Shown one piece after another: positions 1-9,886 of a stretch of 64,000 bases of DNA. The position numbers and the translations under genes are program-made. Source of the DNA: Bryum argenteum (Eukaryota; Streptophyta; Bryopsida; Bryales; Bryaceae); the NCBI GenBank assembly GCA_037043015.1, contig CM073327.1, positions 16,288,727-16,352,726 of the forward strand, given 5' to 3'. The notes below the pieces were generated by a model. The model was given only the letters and a program-made list of their open reading frames with translations, had not been told where the DNA came from and searched no databases. Positions within the stretch are counted from its first letter, which is position 1. Each line of letters starts with the position of its first letter.

Positions 1-720
1 GAAGCACCAACGGCTGATGTTGCCCGCTACCAAAGCATGGTCGGTAAGCTCATTTTCTTGACTCACACCCGCCCCGACATATCGTATGCCGTGAGCATCG
101 TAAGTCGGTTCATGACCTCACCGCAGGAACCTCATGCGCAAGCTGTGAAGCACATTTATCGTTACCTTCAAGGTACTATCGACTTTGCGCTCTTGTATCA
201 GCGAGGGGAGGAAGAAAACCTTCACGGCTTTACAGACGCCGATTGGGCAGGTGACTCATACGACCGCAAATCAACAACTGGTTATATATTCATGTTGGGG
301 AGCACACCAATTACTTGGAATAGCAAAAAGCAACCGACAGTGGCTTTGTCATCTACAGAGTCAGAATACATGGCGATTACAGAAGGAACAAAAGAAGCAG
401 TGTGGCTGCGAAGACTCTTTGGAGAATTAGGAGTCCAAAACTTAGAAAAACCCACCACCTTGTATGGAGACAATCAAGGGAGTCTTAACCTTGCACACAA
501 TCCAGTATACCATGGACGCACAAAGCACATAGAAGTCAAACATCACTTTATTAGAGAGAAAGTCACATCAGGTGAAATCAGCCTTGAATACACACCCACG
601 AACGAGCAGTTGGCCGACATCCTGACAAAGGCTTTAGGTAGAACAGCATTTGAGAGGTTAAGAAGCCGACTAGGTCTAGTGAAAATCAATGATCGAAAAC
701 CTGGACCTTTACTTATTTGA
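1..720 (+). mobile_element. Copia-type retrotransposon polyprotein, 3' end (RT C-terminus and RNase H)
   Basis: The reading frame is open from base 1 to the stop at 718-720, so the polyprotein begins beyond the left edge. The first third matches the end of a Ty1/Copia reverse transcriptase (THTRPDISYAVSIVSRFM, then HIYRYLQGT). The rest is the Copia RNase H domain, with its acidic residues in DADWAGD, STESEYMA, GDNQGS and LADILTKAL. The protein would copy the element's RNA into cDNA in cytoplasmic particles. There is no frameshift or internal stop in the visible part, so this copy may be fairly young. A polypurine tract (about 1021-1032) and a probable 3' LTR follow about 310 bp after the stop. 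Confidence 0.95.
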
Positions 721-1032
721 TAGGAGACTACAAAACCTGCCACTTTCTCGAGCCCACAATAATCACAGCACAGGTCCAAGTATCTACACTTGCAGTTGGG
801 CTAACTTCTTCATGATTGTCGTCAGCGAGTAGAAAACTGGCTCTTCGAGAGAGCAGACCAAATCTTTTCACAAGTCGGGAATCAAGATCCAAGTCTCCAC
901 GAATGGACGATTCTCCAGCAAATGTAGAGTAAGGATAAACGTCATCATTACAAGAGAATGTCTTCTCCAAAGCTCGTGTTTCTCCTGAAGCTGAAACGTT
1001 TCAACAATAGGAGACTTTGAAACGAGGGAGGG

Positions 1033-1285
1033 TGTTGTTGCTGTAACTGCCAAAGCGACTAACTTAGGAAAAGCTGTCTCGGCAGTCACTAGGAAAAGCT
1101 GTCTCGGCAGTCAGTTAGAAACAATATCCGCAGTAACTAGTCGAATAGTCATTCCTATTAAAAAAGTACAGAGTGGCATACTCTAGCTAATCCCAGCATG
1201 GTGGGGCCTCGACCATGGGTATATAAGGATTAGCTAGCCTCACTTTGAAATCATCTGTTTCTGTCTAATATATCGATTCTCTACA
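1033..1285 (+). repeat. Putative 3' LTR of the Copia element
   Basis: A purine-rich tract (aaacgagggaggg) ends just before TGTTGTTGCTG at 1033, the usual polypurine-tract/LTR junction. The segment contains a TATA-like tatataagg at about 1219-1227 and a plausible end ...CTCTACA at 1285, giving TG...CA termini and a length of about 253 bp. A short repeated block (taggaaaagctgtctcggca) lies at about 1066-1110. The 5' LTR is outside the window, so the boundaries and target-site duplication cannot be checked. The right boundary is the least certain. Confidence 0.55.
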
Positions 1286-1490
1286 GGTGTTTCTAATATG
1301 GACGTGGAGCAGTTGAGAAGCTGTAGATCAAGAGCACTTTGCCACTGGATGTTAAGAGTTACACCTAGATTAGTGTCTGACAATGAGCGGCACTATGTGT
1401 TATTACTGATCAGTTTCCGAGGAAGCTAATATCCTCTGCTCTGTGAACAACTATGACCTAATCCACTGCACCTGGTTTCTATTCATGCAG

Positions 1491-1794
1491 CGGAAAATCT
1501 AAAGCTGCTTCTGCAAAGGCCCGGCGGAGCTTCGTGGGAAGTGATGTGTCCAATAACTCAGGAGTGGTACGCAACAATGCTCCAAAGGATAGCCCTGACA
1601 ACAAAGAAGTTGAACCGGGAGATGGAGGTATTTTGTCCGAGGCTACCCAGAAGATGGACATTTTTATTCGGCAACTTCTCCTACACTTTCAAGTGCCACA
1701 AAACCAATCAGATCCAAGGACAACGCATTCACATGCATGTCTTGACGTATCTAAATTGATCTTACATTCAAGTATTTCATTCCAAGGCATATGA
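1491..1794 (+). other. Orphan exon-like open frame, unrecognised
   Basis: A good acceptor (tggtttctattcatgcag, ending at 1490) opens into a frame of gene-like, polar composition (KSKAASAKARR, then GSDVSNNSG, then EATQKMDIFIRQLL) that stays open to 1794. I find no clear donor and no neighbouring exon. It could be the remnant of a host gene broken by the upstream Copia element or a captured exon. I do not recognise a family. The rest of 1286-2465 is AT-rich with nothing else I can support, except a 46-codon ATG frame at 1299 directly after the LTR, which is probably chance. Confidence 0.25.
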
Positions 1795-2469
1795 GCAGCC
1801 ACTACGTACATATGTGCATTTCTTTCCATGGTTTGGTTAGAATGTGCGCATGCACACTTTTCACAGTCAACATACAACCTTCTCATTTCCAAAATATTGT
1901 GTACTTCTTTTAACTTTTTATGCAAACAAGCCCTCAATCCTTTGAATTATTCTTAAGTCCCTCTTTCAATGCAAGGTGAAGATTATTATAGGCTTTTTAT
2001 GGGCAATAATCAGATGGTCTTCTACCTAACTTGTATATATTCATGTAAATTCAAAGGCTAGTATTTGACAAGAAAAAAGGCACGTAGAGAATTGATAAAT
2101 TATAAATCTAATAAGCAAACAAGATTTATCATCTCCTTCACATTTACAAGAAGCAAACATATTGTGACTTATTGAGGTTTCCTTGAGCTAATTTGGTAGA
2201 TTTCAAAAGATTTGGGCCGCATATTTAAACATGTTTTACCTTGATCTTGTAAAACAAGAGGAATGCAAAAGCAAGACTAGTAAGTTAGTTTTGTTAAGAG
2301 TATATGCAAAATCTTTAGGAGTAAACTTGTATAGGTATTTTCCTACACTGAGGGGATAATTTCACCACTCAGCAAAAATAATCAGTAAATTTAGTTTACT
2401 ACCTTACAAATGAAAACTTGTAATCATACAACACGACAGTTCTTCACCACAAAGTTAAGCTTATTTTAA

Positions 2470-2731
2470 CCCCTAAATTTCCTTGTTGTAAAGCGGTTTG
2501 AGTTACAAAATTTGACCTTTCTTTTAGATTAAGCTCAAAAAATCTCAATCGAAGCATTATTTAAAAGATTCAACCGTAAGATCTCAAATTTCACTTGACA
2601 TTCTTCTCACATACTAAATTTGAACCGTTCATTGTTCCTCATTTGTGAAATTATAATGGTCAAAGTTGGCTGAGGTTTTTTTTTTTGCGGAACCTCTAAA
2701 ACCCGTTTCGGGTTTAAAGGAAAGTTAGGGG
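2470..2731. mobile_element. Short TTAA-flanked MITE
   Basis: The segment starts CCCCTAAATTTCC and ends GGAAAGTTAGGGG, a 12/13 inverted match, and is flanked on both sides by TTAA (2466-2469 and 2732-2735). It is 262 bp and has no coding capacity. The same termini and TTAA flanks bound the roughly 970-bp elements at 41858-42830 and 48010-48980, but the interior differs, so it looks like a shorter subfamily. TTAA target sites and CCC-starting ends are features of piggyBac-type elements. That assignment is by analogy only. Confidence 0.7.
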
Positions 2732-2735
2732 TTAA

Positions 2736-4401
2736 GAAGGTAATGCAGTGCCTTTCGGTGAATCCCAACATTTAGAGACTCACTTCAGTGAGTGACTCCT
2801 AGTATTGGCCCCTACATAATAAACAATTCTCATTTTACTACCAAGTTGACGACGTCAAATACATGCACTCCAACCGATGGTTGTTGTTTACGAAAGGTAT
2901 AAGAAAATTACTACTATCAAGAATCAGCTATATGTTTCTTTTCCTAATCAAAATCGTACAGTACTGTTAACTGATATTTCTCGAAAGAACTAATCAACAG
3001 CAAAATCATCAATATGCATGCAACATATTCAAAGGCACTCATTCCTAAAAGCAGTTGTTTATAGGTTTGTCTACAATACTAGATCTGCGGTGTTATGGTT
3101 CATAAACATGAGGTGACGGCAGTGGACGTACTGGTGGTAAATCTTTATGATGAATTCTTCAATGGCTGCTACAGTCGACATCGCCGCTCGATGCAAGCAA
3201 GCATGCATGTGGATCTGTAATCCTTTCTTTAATCACAGTATGTAATAGACTATCGTAGGAGTCAAGCAACACATTGCCATGCGGAAGTGGCTCTTCACAT
3301 TCGTGATCGGAGTATAGAGCTCGTGACGCCGCAGTTGAAGTTCGATCTAGAGTCTCCGGAGTGGCATTGTGTTTAGCAAGCATTTATGATCGCGTTGAGA
3401 AAGAAAAGCGCCGTCGGGAGTTGGGATTTCCAGCTCCAGAGTAATCAATCGACAGTTTGATACTTAACGAAGCGGTATGTCTCCATCACTCCCTCGTTTG
3501 TTAGTAGATTTGGCTGCTAATTATTGTAAATGGCACGGAAATCTTCTCAATGTCGGTGTGAAGTTTTCAGTAGCCATGGAAGTGTCTGATCGCATTTGTG
3601 ATCGGTCAATGAAGTTCTTGGTGATATTCGATTCTGAAGCTTATTGATAAATCTCCGGAGTGACATTATGCTTTTCACGATCAAGCATTCAGGATCTTGT
3701 TGAGCAAGAAAAGGCGGTTTTGGAAGCTCACTCAACCGCGAGTGTGTTCTCTTGTCGCAGCTATATTCACAAGGAAGGTAGAGCCTATTCCCTGATGGGA
3801 TTTTACACAGCATTTTCCTTCTCTTTCCCTGGTAAAGAGCATAAATGGTGCAGGTAAAAATTGGACCATTCCCTGGTGGAAAAAATGGGACAAAATACCA
3901 TGTAGGAAAGAGATGGGAATAACAAAAGGAAGGTATGTGGCAAACATGTGGTAAACATAGAAGGAATTACACAAAACCCACCCACCACTATGCCTGGGAA
4001 ACTTTATATAAAAAACCATGTGGGAAGTTTTAGTGAAATTACAATGTGGGAAGTTTTAGTGAAATTACAATGTGGGAAGTATAGTGACAAAATTGAATTT
4101 ATTTTTCACAAAATTCTTTCAATCTGAAATGTCAAAATACATGTGAAAGTTTAGCAATGTGAATCAAAAGCAATGTAAACGAAACTATCTACTATATCAC
4201 TTTGCAATCCCTTGCCGCTCCTCTTCTTACCTGCACAAGTGCACAACAAGTAAAATTCAAAACCTAAGAAATGTCATGTACTTTCAAAGTGTTTGTATAA
4301 TACACAATAGTTGTATGATGGCAAAATAGCAAATGCTCAAACCACCAATGCCAAAATAAACCAACTCACCACTTGAGCTTATTTGCCATTTGATACTATC
4401 T
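2736..4401. other. Spacer with a diverged internal duplication and a short tandem repeat
   Basis: No intact gene is visible. Segments 3352-3420 and 3650-3720 are diverged copies of one another (both run from tctccggagtg through a conserved gttgag.aagaaaa.gc block). On the plus strand they can be read as similar short peptides (DRVEKEKRRR versus DLVEQEKAV), which hints at an old duplicated coding fragment. At 4021-4080 a 26-bp unit beginning tgggaagttttagtg occurs about 2.3 times. The stretch 4180-4401 is probably the 3' UTR or terminator side of the minus-strand gene that ends at 4402. Confidence 0.4.
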
Positions 4402-6756
4402 TCAACCTTGCATGAGATACTTTCCCACCAATCTGATAGCCTCTTCATCTGAAACGTTCTTGAAGTCCACAAATACCTTCTTCTTGGACATTTGATTCTC
4501 CTTCTTCATGTATTTACGAATGTTGGCATACATGTTATCAATGTCTGTGTATCCAAAAGAGTCAATTACTAGTTTTTCAACTAGTTGTAATGGTAGAATT
4601 GGAGGACCTTGAGGTAAAGCTACGTTTGGCAAGGTTTGTTTCCCCCTTCTATTTCTTGTCACTGCCAATAACATAAAGCACACATAAATTATAATTCATA
4701 AAAAAAGGTAAAATAAAAAAGTAAACAAAAAACTACAAACATTATTCAAAACTAACAACAATTTCAAACATTAAAAGTTTAAAATTCATTTGTAAAAGAA
4801 ACTAAATTCATTTGTAAAAGAAACTTACAGCAAGGCTCTCCAGAGGAACAAGTAGCATTTTCTTTAATTGTTGAAGCATCAAAGAATTGAGTCTCTACCA
4901 GTACTTCAACACCCTGAATGAAAAAACCATGAACATGAATTTTGAAGTAAGAAGAGTTGCTTGATAAAAAACCCAATAGAGGGTCAAAAGAAAAACAAAA
5001 TCAAAGAGTTGCTCGATAAAATAACAATTAGACCGTCTAAAAGAGAAACAAAACCAAATACCTGGGTATCTCCAAAATTAAGCTCATCTTGAATTTCCAT
5101 ACTGCCAAAAGATTCAATCCACGTTTTATTAAAATAATAATCAATAAATCAATCTATTTACCTTTTGAAACTAAGGTTGAATTTAACAATATTCAACACA
5201 AAGTATGGCAAAAGACTCAAATGAACAACAAAAAATAGTGGATCATTTCACTCTTGCACTACATGAATTTGCATTAGTATTATCCAACATTGAATACCCA
5301 TTATCATAAGAAGATATTAAAAAGCAATGAAACAAAGAAGTTGGAAAGTGAAAGAACTCGCCTTCGAGGAAGAATTGGTGCAATCTTTCGTTGGTCTGCA
5401 ACATCGACCACCTGTTCACCCACTCCATCTTCATGTTCACCCTACATTACATATGCATTGAACATATCATACATTAAACATTAGATTACTTGAAAAAGAT
5501 GAACTAAAATCAGAATCACAAAAAGAAGTCACAAAAAAAAAATTAAAATAAAAAGACAAACCATAACAAATTGAAGATGAAAAAATACCTCATTTTGAGT
5601 TTGAAGAGTTCCTTGAGCATTCCGGTGTAACTTCTTTTTTGCGTAATGTAGCATCTCCTTCAAAGTCTCGTATATGTCACGTGGTAACATACGGTAAGTA
5701 GTAAAGCCAAAAATAAGAGCAGCTAGATTTGACTCTTTGGCATCAATGAGCTCTTTCAAACGAGCAGCTTCAACCGGATCCTTAAGGTTAGGAGGATTAT
5801 GAAATAAACCTCCATCAACCAACCATCCTTTCATAATCCTTTTGTTAGTCATCAAAGTCAAATACTGCGTGTAGAAAAACTTTCTTAAAAAAGCTTTTCC
5901 GTACAGTTTTCCAGGTTCTTTCAGTTGCATGCTTGCTGGGCAGAAGATTTGCTCATAAGTTGGAGTTTGAACCAACGAACCACCTCCCATAGAACTGAAT
6001 AACTTAATAACAAATGAATCATTAGCAACTTCAAATGAATCATTAGCAACTTCATAAATAGAAATATGAATCAATCAATAAAACAATATTCTTCAAAAAT
6101 GAAATAACAAATAACGAGCTTAGAATAAAATAAAAAATTAAAAAATCATTTAACCTTTGACGAAGAGTAGATCGAGAAATAGCTTTCTTCTTTGATGCAG
6201 AAGGATGCACAACTGTTGAAGCGGAATGCGAAATTTCTGTTGATGGTTGGATTGGAGGCATTCGCAGAACCTGATGACGAGACTCTGAACTTCTTGTTGA
6301 TGGCTGGATTGGAGGCATTCGCAAAACCTGATGACGAGACTCTGAACTTTTTGTTGTTGATGACTGGATTGGAGGCATTCGCACCTGATGACGAGACTCT
6401 GAACTTCTTGTTGTTGATGGCTGGATTGGAGGCATTCGCAGAACCTGATGACGAGACTCTGAACTTTTTGTTGTTGATGGCTGGATTGGAGGCATTCGCA
6501 CCTGATGACGAGAATCTGAACTTTTTGTTGATGCCGGTAGAGAGGCAGAAGTCTGGCCCTTGCTTGCCTTAGATGCAAGAGAAGGGAGCCTAGTTGGTGT
6601 TGCTTGCAAGGGAATCATAGGTGGCAAGCCTAAGGAGAGTAATTTGTCGTTGTTATCCTTCATCGTTTGCTCTCTTCTCATGAAGAGATTGTTACTTGGA
6701 GTGTCCTCGAAGCCATTCAAGCTTTTCAACTTCCTCTTCCTGATTGATGTCGTCAT
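4402..6756 (-). CDS. Unrecognised 490-residue protein with five tandem 19-20-residue repeats (six exons)
   Basis: Read on the minus strand, the exons 6756-6155, 5994-5589, 5441-5362, 5101-5062, 4913-4829 and 4661-4402 join in phase into 490 codons plus a stop. Introns are AT-rich, 147-260 bp. Four start with GT. The third appears to be GC-AG (donor cgaag|gcgagtt), the only choice I found that keeps the frame. Residues 1-78 are basic and Ser/Pro-rich. Residues 79-174 hold five repeats of the type SSESRHQVLRMPPIQPSTT. Exon 2 gives a compact mixed-charge region (YEQIFCPASM to LKEMLHYAKKK), and exon 6 ends in a helical region (NMYANIRKYMKK to AIRLVGKYLMQG). I recognise no domain, signal peptide or membrane segment. 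It lies 3.1 kb from a CACTA-type transposase and could be an accessory gene of a large transposon or a lineage-specific host gene. Confidence 0.7.
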
Positions 6757-7734
6757 TTGAAAGAGCTACTACAAGTTCCAAGCATTCTAGGTATGAGAGG
6801 TTATGTAATGAGATATATTTGCCATTAACCTACTGCCGTAAGCATTCTGGGAGTATCGATCAACACCAAGCACATTGACTATGACTAAAGACTAACATGA
6901 AACTACCATTTCCAAAGAAACTAAAAAGTCAATACTACATTAACTCATTAAACTACTTTGCTAATTGCAAGATGTCATTAACTCATTAAACTACTTTGCT
7001 AATTGCAAGATGTCACACAAACAGATCATGATTCAAGATACCTTAGCAAAAATTCTCGATGTCGCTCAACCAGGAGGCTCCTCGCACTTCAATTTCAGTC
7101 CCGATTCAAGAATGACAAGAACTAAAGAATGGAAAGCTAGAGTCGACTTGGAATCAAACAATAGACTGCACAAATCGATTAACAGTTCAAAAATTAGCGG
7201 TTCGGAAATTAGAAAATGACAGCGTAAACTTACGCGCCCATTTGCTCGTTTTCATCCATTTTGAACTTTCATCCATCTTGAACTTTCATCCATCTCAGGC
7301 AATTCTCCTGCACAACAAAGCGATACCTCTGAGAAATTCTGAAACACCAAAGCGCAACATGAACTAACCTAAATATGTACAAGAAAGAGATTCTTGATCA
7401 AACCTTAACGATCCAGATCGTAGCTCTTCCGAATTCCGTAGGAAGATGATCCAAGAGTATGATTGAATTCGATTTGCACCAGAAGTATCAAATCTTAATG
7501 CTAACTGCGGATAATCCAAAAGCAAGTGTAAAGCTCTCATTCTACTTTTAGAATTTGCGAATCAGACTTCCTTGTTAGAGGGCAAAATACCGCGAGAGAA
7601 ATACAAAGCATAGCCAATTTTACGGCGGTGCTATACACAGCATCTGGCGATCTCTGCCACAACCACATGCTCTTCCCATTTCAATATACTAACTAGAAAC
7701 AATAAAGTTAACAAAGTAATGGACAGCGTCATAC
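6757..7734. other. Spacer upstream of the repeat-protein gene; 38-bp tandem duplication
   Basis: This is the presumed promoter and 5' side of the minus-strand gene. A 38-bp block (start cattaactcattaaactac) is duplicated exactly in tandem at 6938-6975 and 6976-7013. At 7249-7300 the motif ttcatcca with a gaac spacer recurs three times, similar to the ttcatcc-type repeats at 8294-8398. An 84-codon frame at 6965-7219 overlaps the duplication and has no other support. Confidence 0.4.
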
Positions 7735-7859
7735 CTGCAATGCAAGGACAATGCCATCAACGACGACAGGCTCAATGAGAGGCTCATCTCCTTGAATGTT
7801 CACCACAAGGTCGTACTTTGCTTTGAGCTTCTCAAGTGCCTCATTGCACCTCTCTGTCC
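7735..7859 (-). pseudogene. kdsB: Isolated exon of CMP-KDO synthetase (3-deoxy-manno-octulosonate cytidylyltransferase)
   Basis: On the minus strand the segment reads TERCNEALEKL, then YDLVVNIQGDEPLIEP, then VDGIVLALQ. This is the KdsB core (TGTERC and NIQGDEPLI signatures) of the enzyme that makes CMP-KDO from CTP and KDO for pectic rhamnogalacturonan II. The exon is 125 nt, has 41 undamaged codons, a good donor (cattgcag|gtatgac) at its 3' end and an acceptor (gccgcag) at its 5' end. The flanking KdsB exons (the upstream TDDERI region and the downstream DPNRVK region) are not visible within several hundred bases either way. It is therefore a fragment, plausibly captured by a transposon. The undamaged frame suggests it arrived recently. 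Confidence 0.75.
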
Positions 7860-8293
7860 CTGCGGCACTCACAGAACCTGCCTGTTAGCAATTCTACCCA
7901 GAGGATTCGTAAACTAATGTTCACCGGAGGCAATGAAAGTAAGTAGACATTGAAAGGGTGGCTAGAAATGCACCGTTCTCGCACTTTTCAGTACAATTCA
8001 GCGTAAAGGGAAAAAACTCCACAAGTTTCAGGGAGGTTATTACACTCCCAGCAATTCTAGTTTGAAACGTAAGATGATCGGTCCTATCTCTCTCCATAAC
8101 TGGTGTGGGGATCTGACAAACTCTTGAGCTAGCCCACGATACGACAAGAGTGCACCAGAAGTTACGCTGGTTTTCTGTGACTGCAGCCGGAGTGAGCATG
8201 GCAACTTCATCTTCTCCACCGTGACTCATCGAAGTTAGTGTGATCTTCTGCACCAACAGCTTCAAGTAAGGTACAATTCATGGCTTGCGAAAA

Positions 8294-8504
8294 TTTCATC
8301 CGGTTCTCATCGGGTTTCATCTGGTTTCATCCGATTTTCACCCGGTTTTCACCCAGTTTTCACCAGGTTTTCATCCGGTTTTCATCCAGTTTTCATCGAC
8401 GATGTAACAGGTGAGTGGGGGTGTATTCATGATGTAACAGGTGAGTGGGGGTGTATTCATGATGTAACAGGTGAGTGGGGGTGTATTCATGATGTAACAG
8501 GTTA
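8294..8504. repeat. Two adjacent direct-repeat arrays (about 12-bp and 30-bp units)
   Basis: From 8294 to 8398 a unit of about 12 bp (ttttcatccggt and variants such as ttttcacccagt) is repeated about nine times. From 8401 a 30-bp unit (start gatgtaacaggtgagtgg) occurs three times exactly (8401-8430, 8431-8460, 8461-8490) and then partially at 8491-8504. A decayed copy lies near 8532. Clustered short direct repeats are usual in the subterminal regions of CACTA elements, where the TnpA-type protein binds. With the Tnp2 gene downstream this is a reasonable interpretation, but terminal inverted repeats were not found. Confidence 0.7.
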
Positions 8505-9886
8505 GTAAAGAACTAAAGGTGCGTCAATCATTGATGTAACAAGTTAGTCCCGGTAGTGGCATGATTATACACTTTTGGGAGATATCGATCTTGAACATCC
8601 AGATCACATTTTCTCTTTGTTGAAGAATGCTCGCATTTTGAGGGAGAGCAGATTCGTAATTAACTTTCATGAATCTCTCTTTTAGTTATGGAGTGCTCTG
8701 ATTTTTGGATTCGTGTTGGATTCAACTTTCACGAGATTGAAACTAGAAATTTTCAGTACCAAACCGCGAAAGGATCGTGTGCGTGACGATGTGGTGCTTG
8801 TTTGCAGCCGTGTAGAACTCTTCCGCTGCTAACGACACCGACAAGCCTGCTGGTCTCGATCTTTTGGGTGGTGTCTGATACTCCTGCCACGACGCCGGAC
8901 ACCAACAGCGCCGGACAAGTGGACGAGTAACGCTTTTTTCACTCAGGTACTTCTGGACCCAACTTGCAGAGAGTGGAGATCGAGATAGGACTTCGGGAAT
9001 GTGAGGTTTGGAGTGCGTATTTTGCGGTTTCGAGCTTCGGAAAGTGATTTAATGTGAGAATATCGGAGTGACGAGCTTGCGAGTAGTGTAGGTCTTTGGG
9101 AATGCGAGACCGGCGGAGCGCTTAGATTGAATGAGAGTTTTTCATTTTCGAGCCGCCGGGGTTTCGTCTTTACGCTTTGGGTTCGGCGGGCATGTGGAGT
9201 GGTGGTATTGGGTTATGTTGATCTTTGATTTAGCTCGTTGAGCTTCTGCCTGTGGTGGGTTTTCGAGAAATCGGTCAGCTTTCAGCTCTGCATTCGAGGC
9301 CGCATTGGTGTTTTGTTGTAGTTTATAGTTGCGGGAGAGCAATTGTTGACTTTTGTTGTTGACTGGATTCTTGACTTGGAACGATGGTTACGGATTCGGA
9401 TCGCAACCTGTTTTCATGCGGGACCTGCATTAGCAATGTAGTTTTAGATAATATACTTCACCACGTTCCTGTTTCATGGCATGGGCGCTACGACGTGCTT
9501 TCATGTTGACGTTGTTTATTGTTTTGTAGTAGCAAATTCGAGCATTCATTGCGTAGCATGTGGGTGTACTTGACAATGATGTGGAAATCGATTTGTTGCG
9601 AAAAGGACCTTTAGAAAAAGGAGGACGCGGCAGTGTAGGCGTGCTTCTTGTGATGCTGTCTGTCACTTTTGCTTAGAATTGGTCAATTGGATTAGATTTC
9701 TTGCTGCAGAAAATGACGATATTAGAGTTTCACATTCGACAGTGTGAGGAGTTTTTATCCTCCTAGATAATTGTGTTCTTAGGTGTTATGGTCAATGTCT
9801 ATTTTGAATGTGTTAGGTTTCTCACAATCATGTGACAATAATTGTAGTCTGAAGAGAATTGCTTGTATAAATGCAGGAGCATCACA
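8505..9886. other. Presumed leader of the Tnp2-type gene
   Basis: No gene is supported. At about 8807-8930 a GC-richer patch follows an acceptor-like gcttgtttgcag and reads in one frame as SAANDTDKPAGLDLLGG before a stop, a possible coding scrap that I cannot assign. An acceptor (tataaatgcag, ending 9876) just before the first Met of the transposase suggests that the leader is spliced. Confidence 0.3.

Noticed and set aside
6150..6578. Overlapping frames on both strands across the repeat region of the 490-residue gene
   Set aside because: Repeat units of 57-60 bp keep all frames open. Only the frame that splices in phase with the later exons was kept.
9863..9886. Earlier start for the transposase upstream of the Met at 9887
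   Set aside because: The codons before 9887 lie across an acceptor (tgcag at 9876) and include no better ATG.
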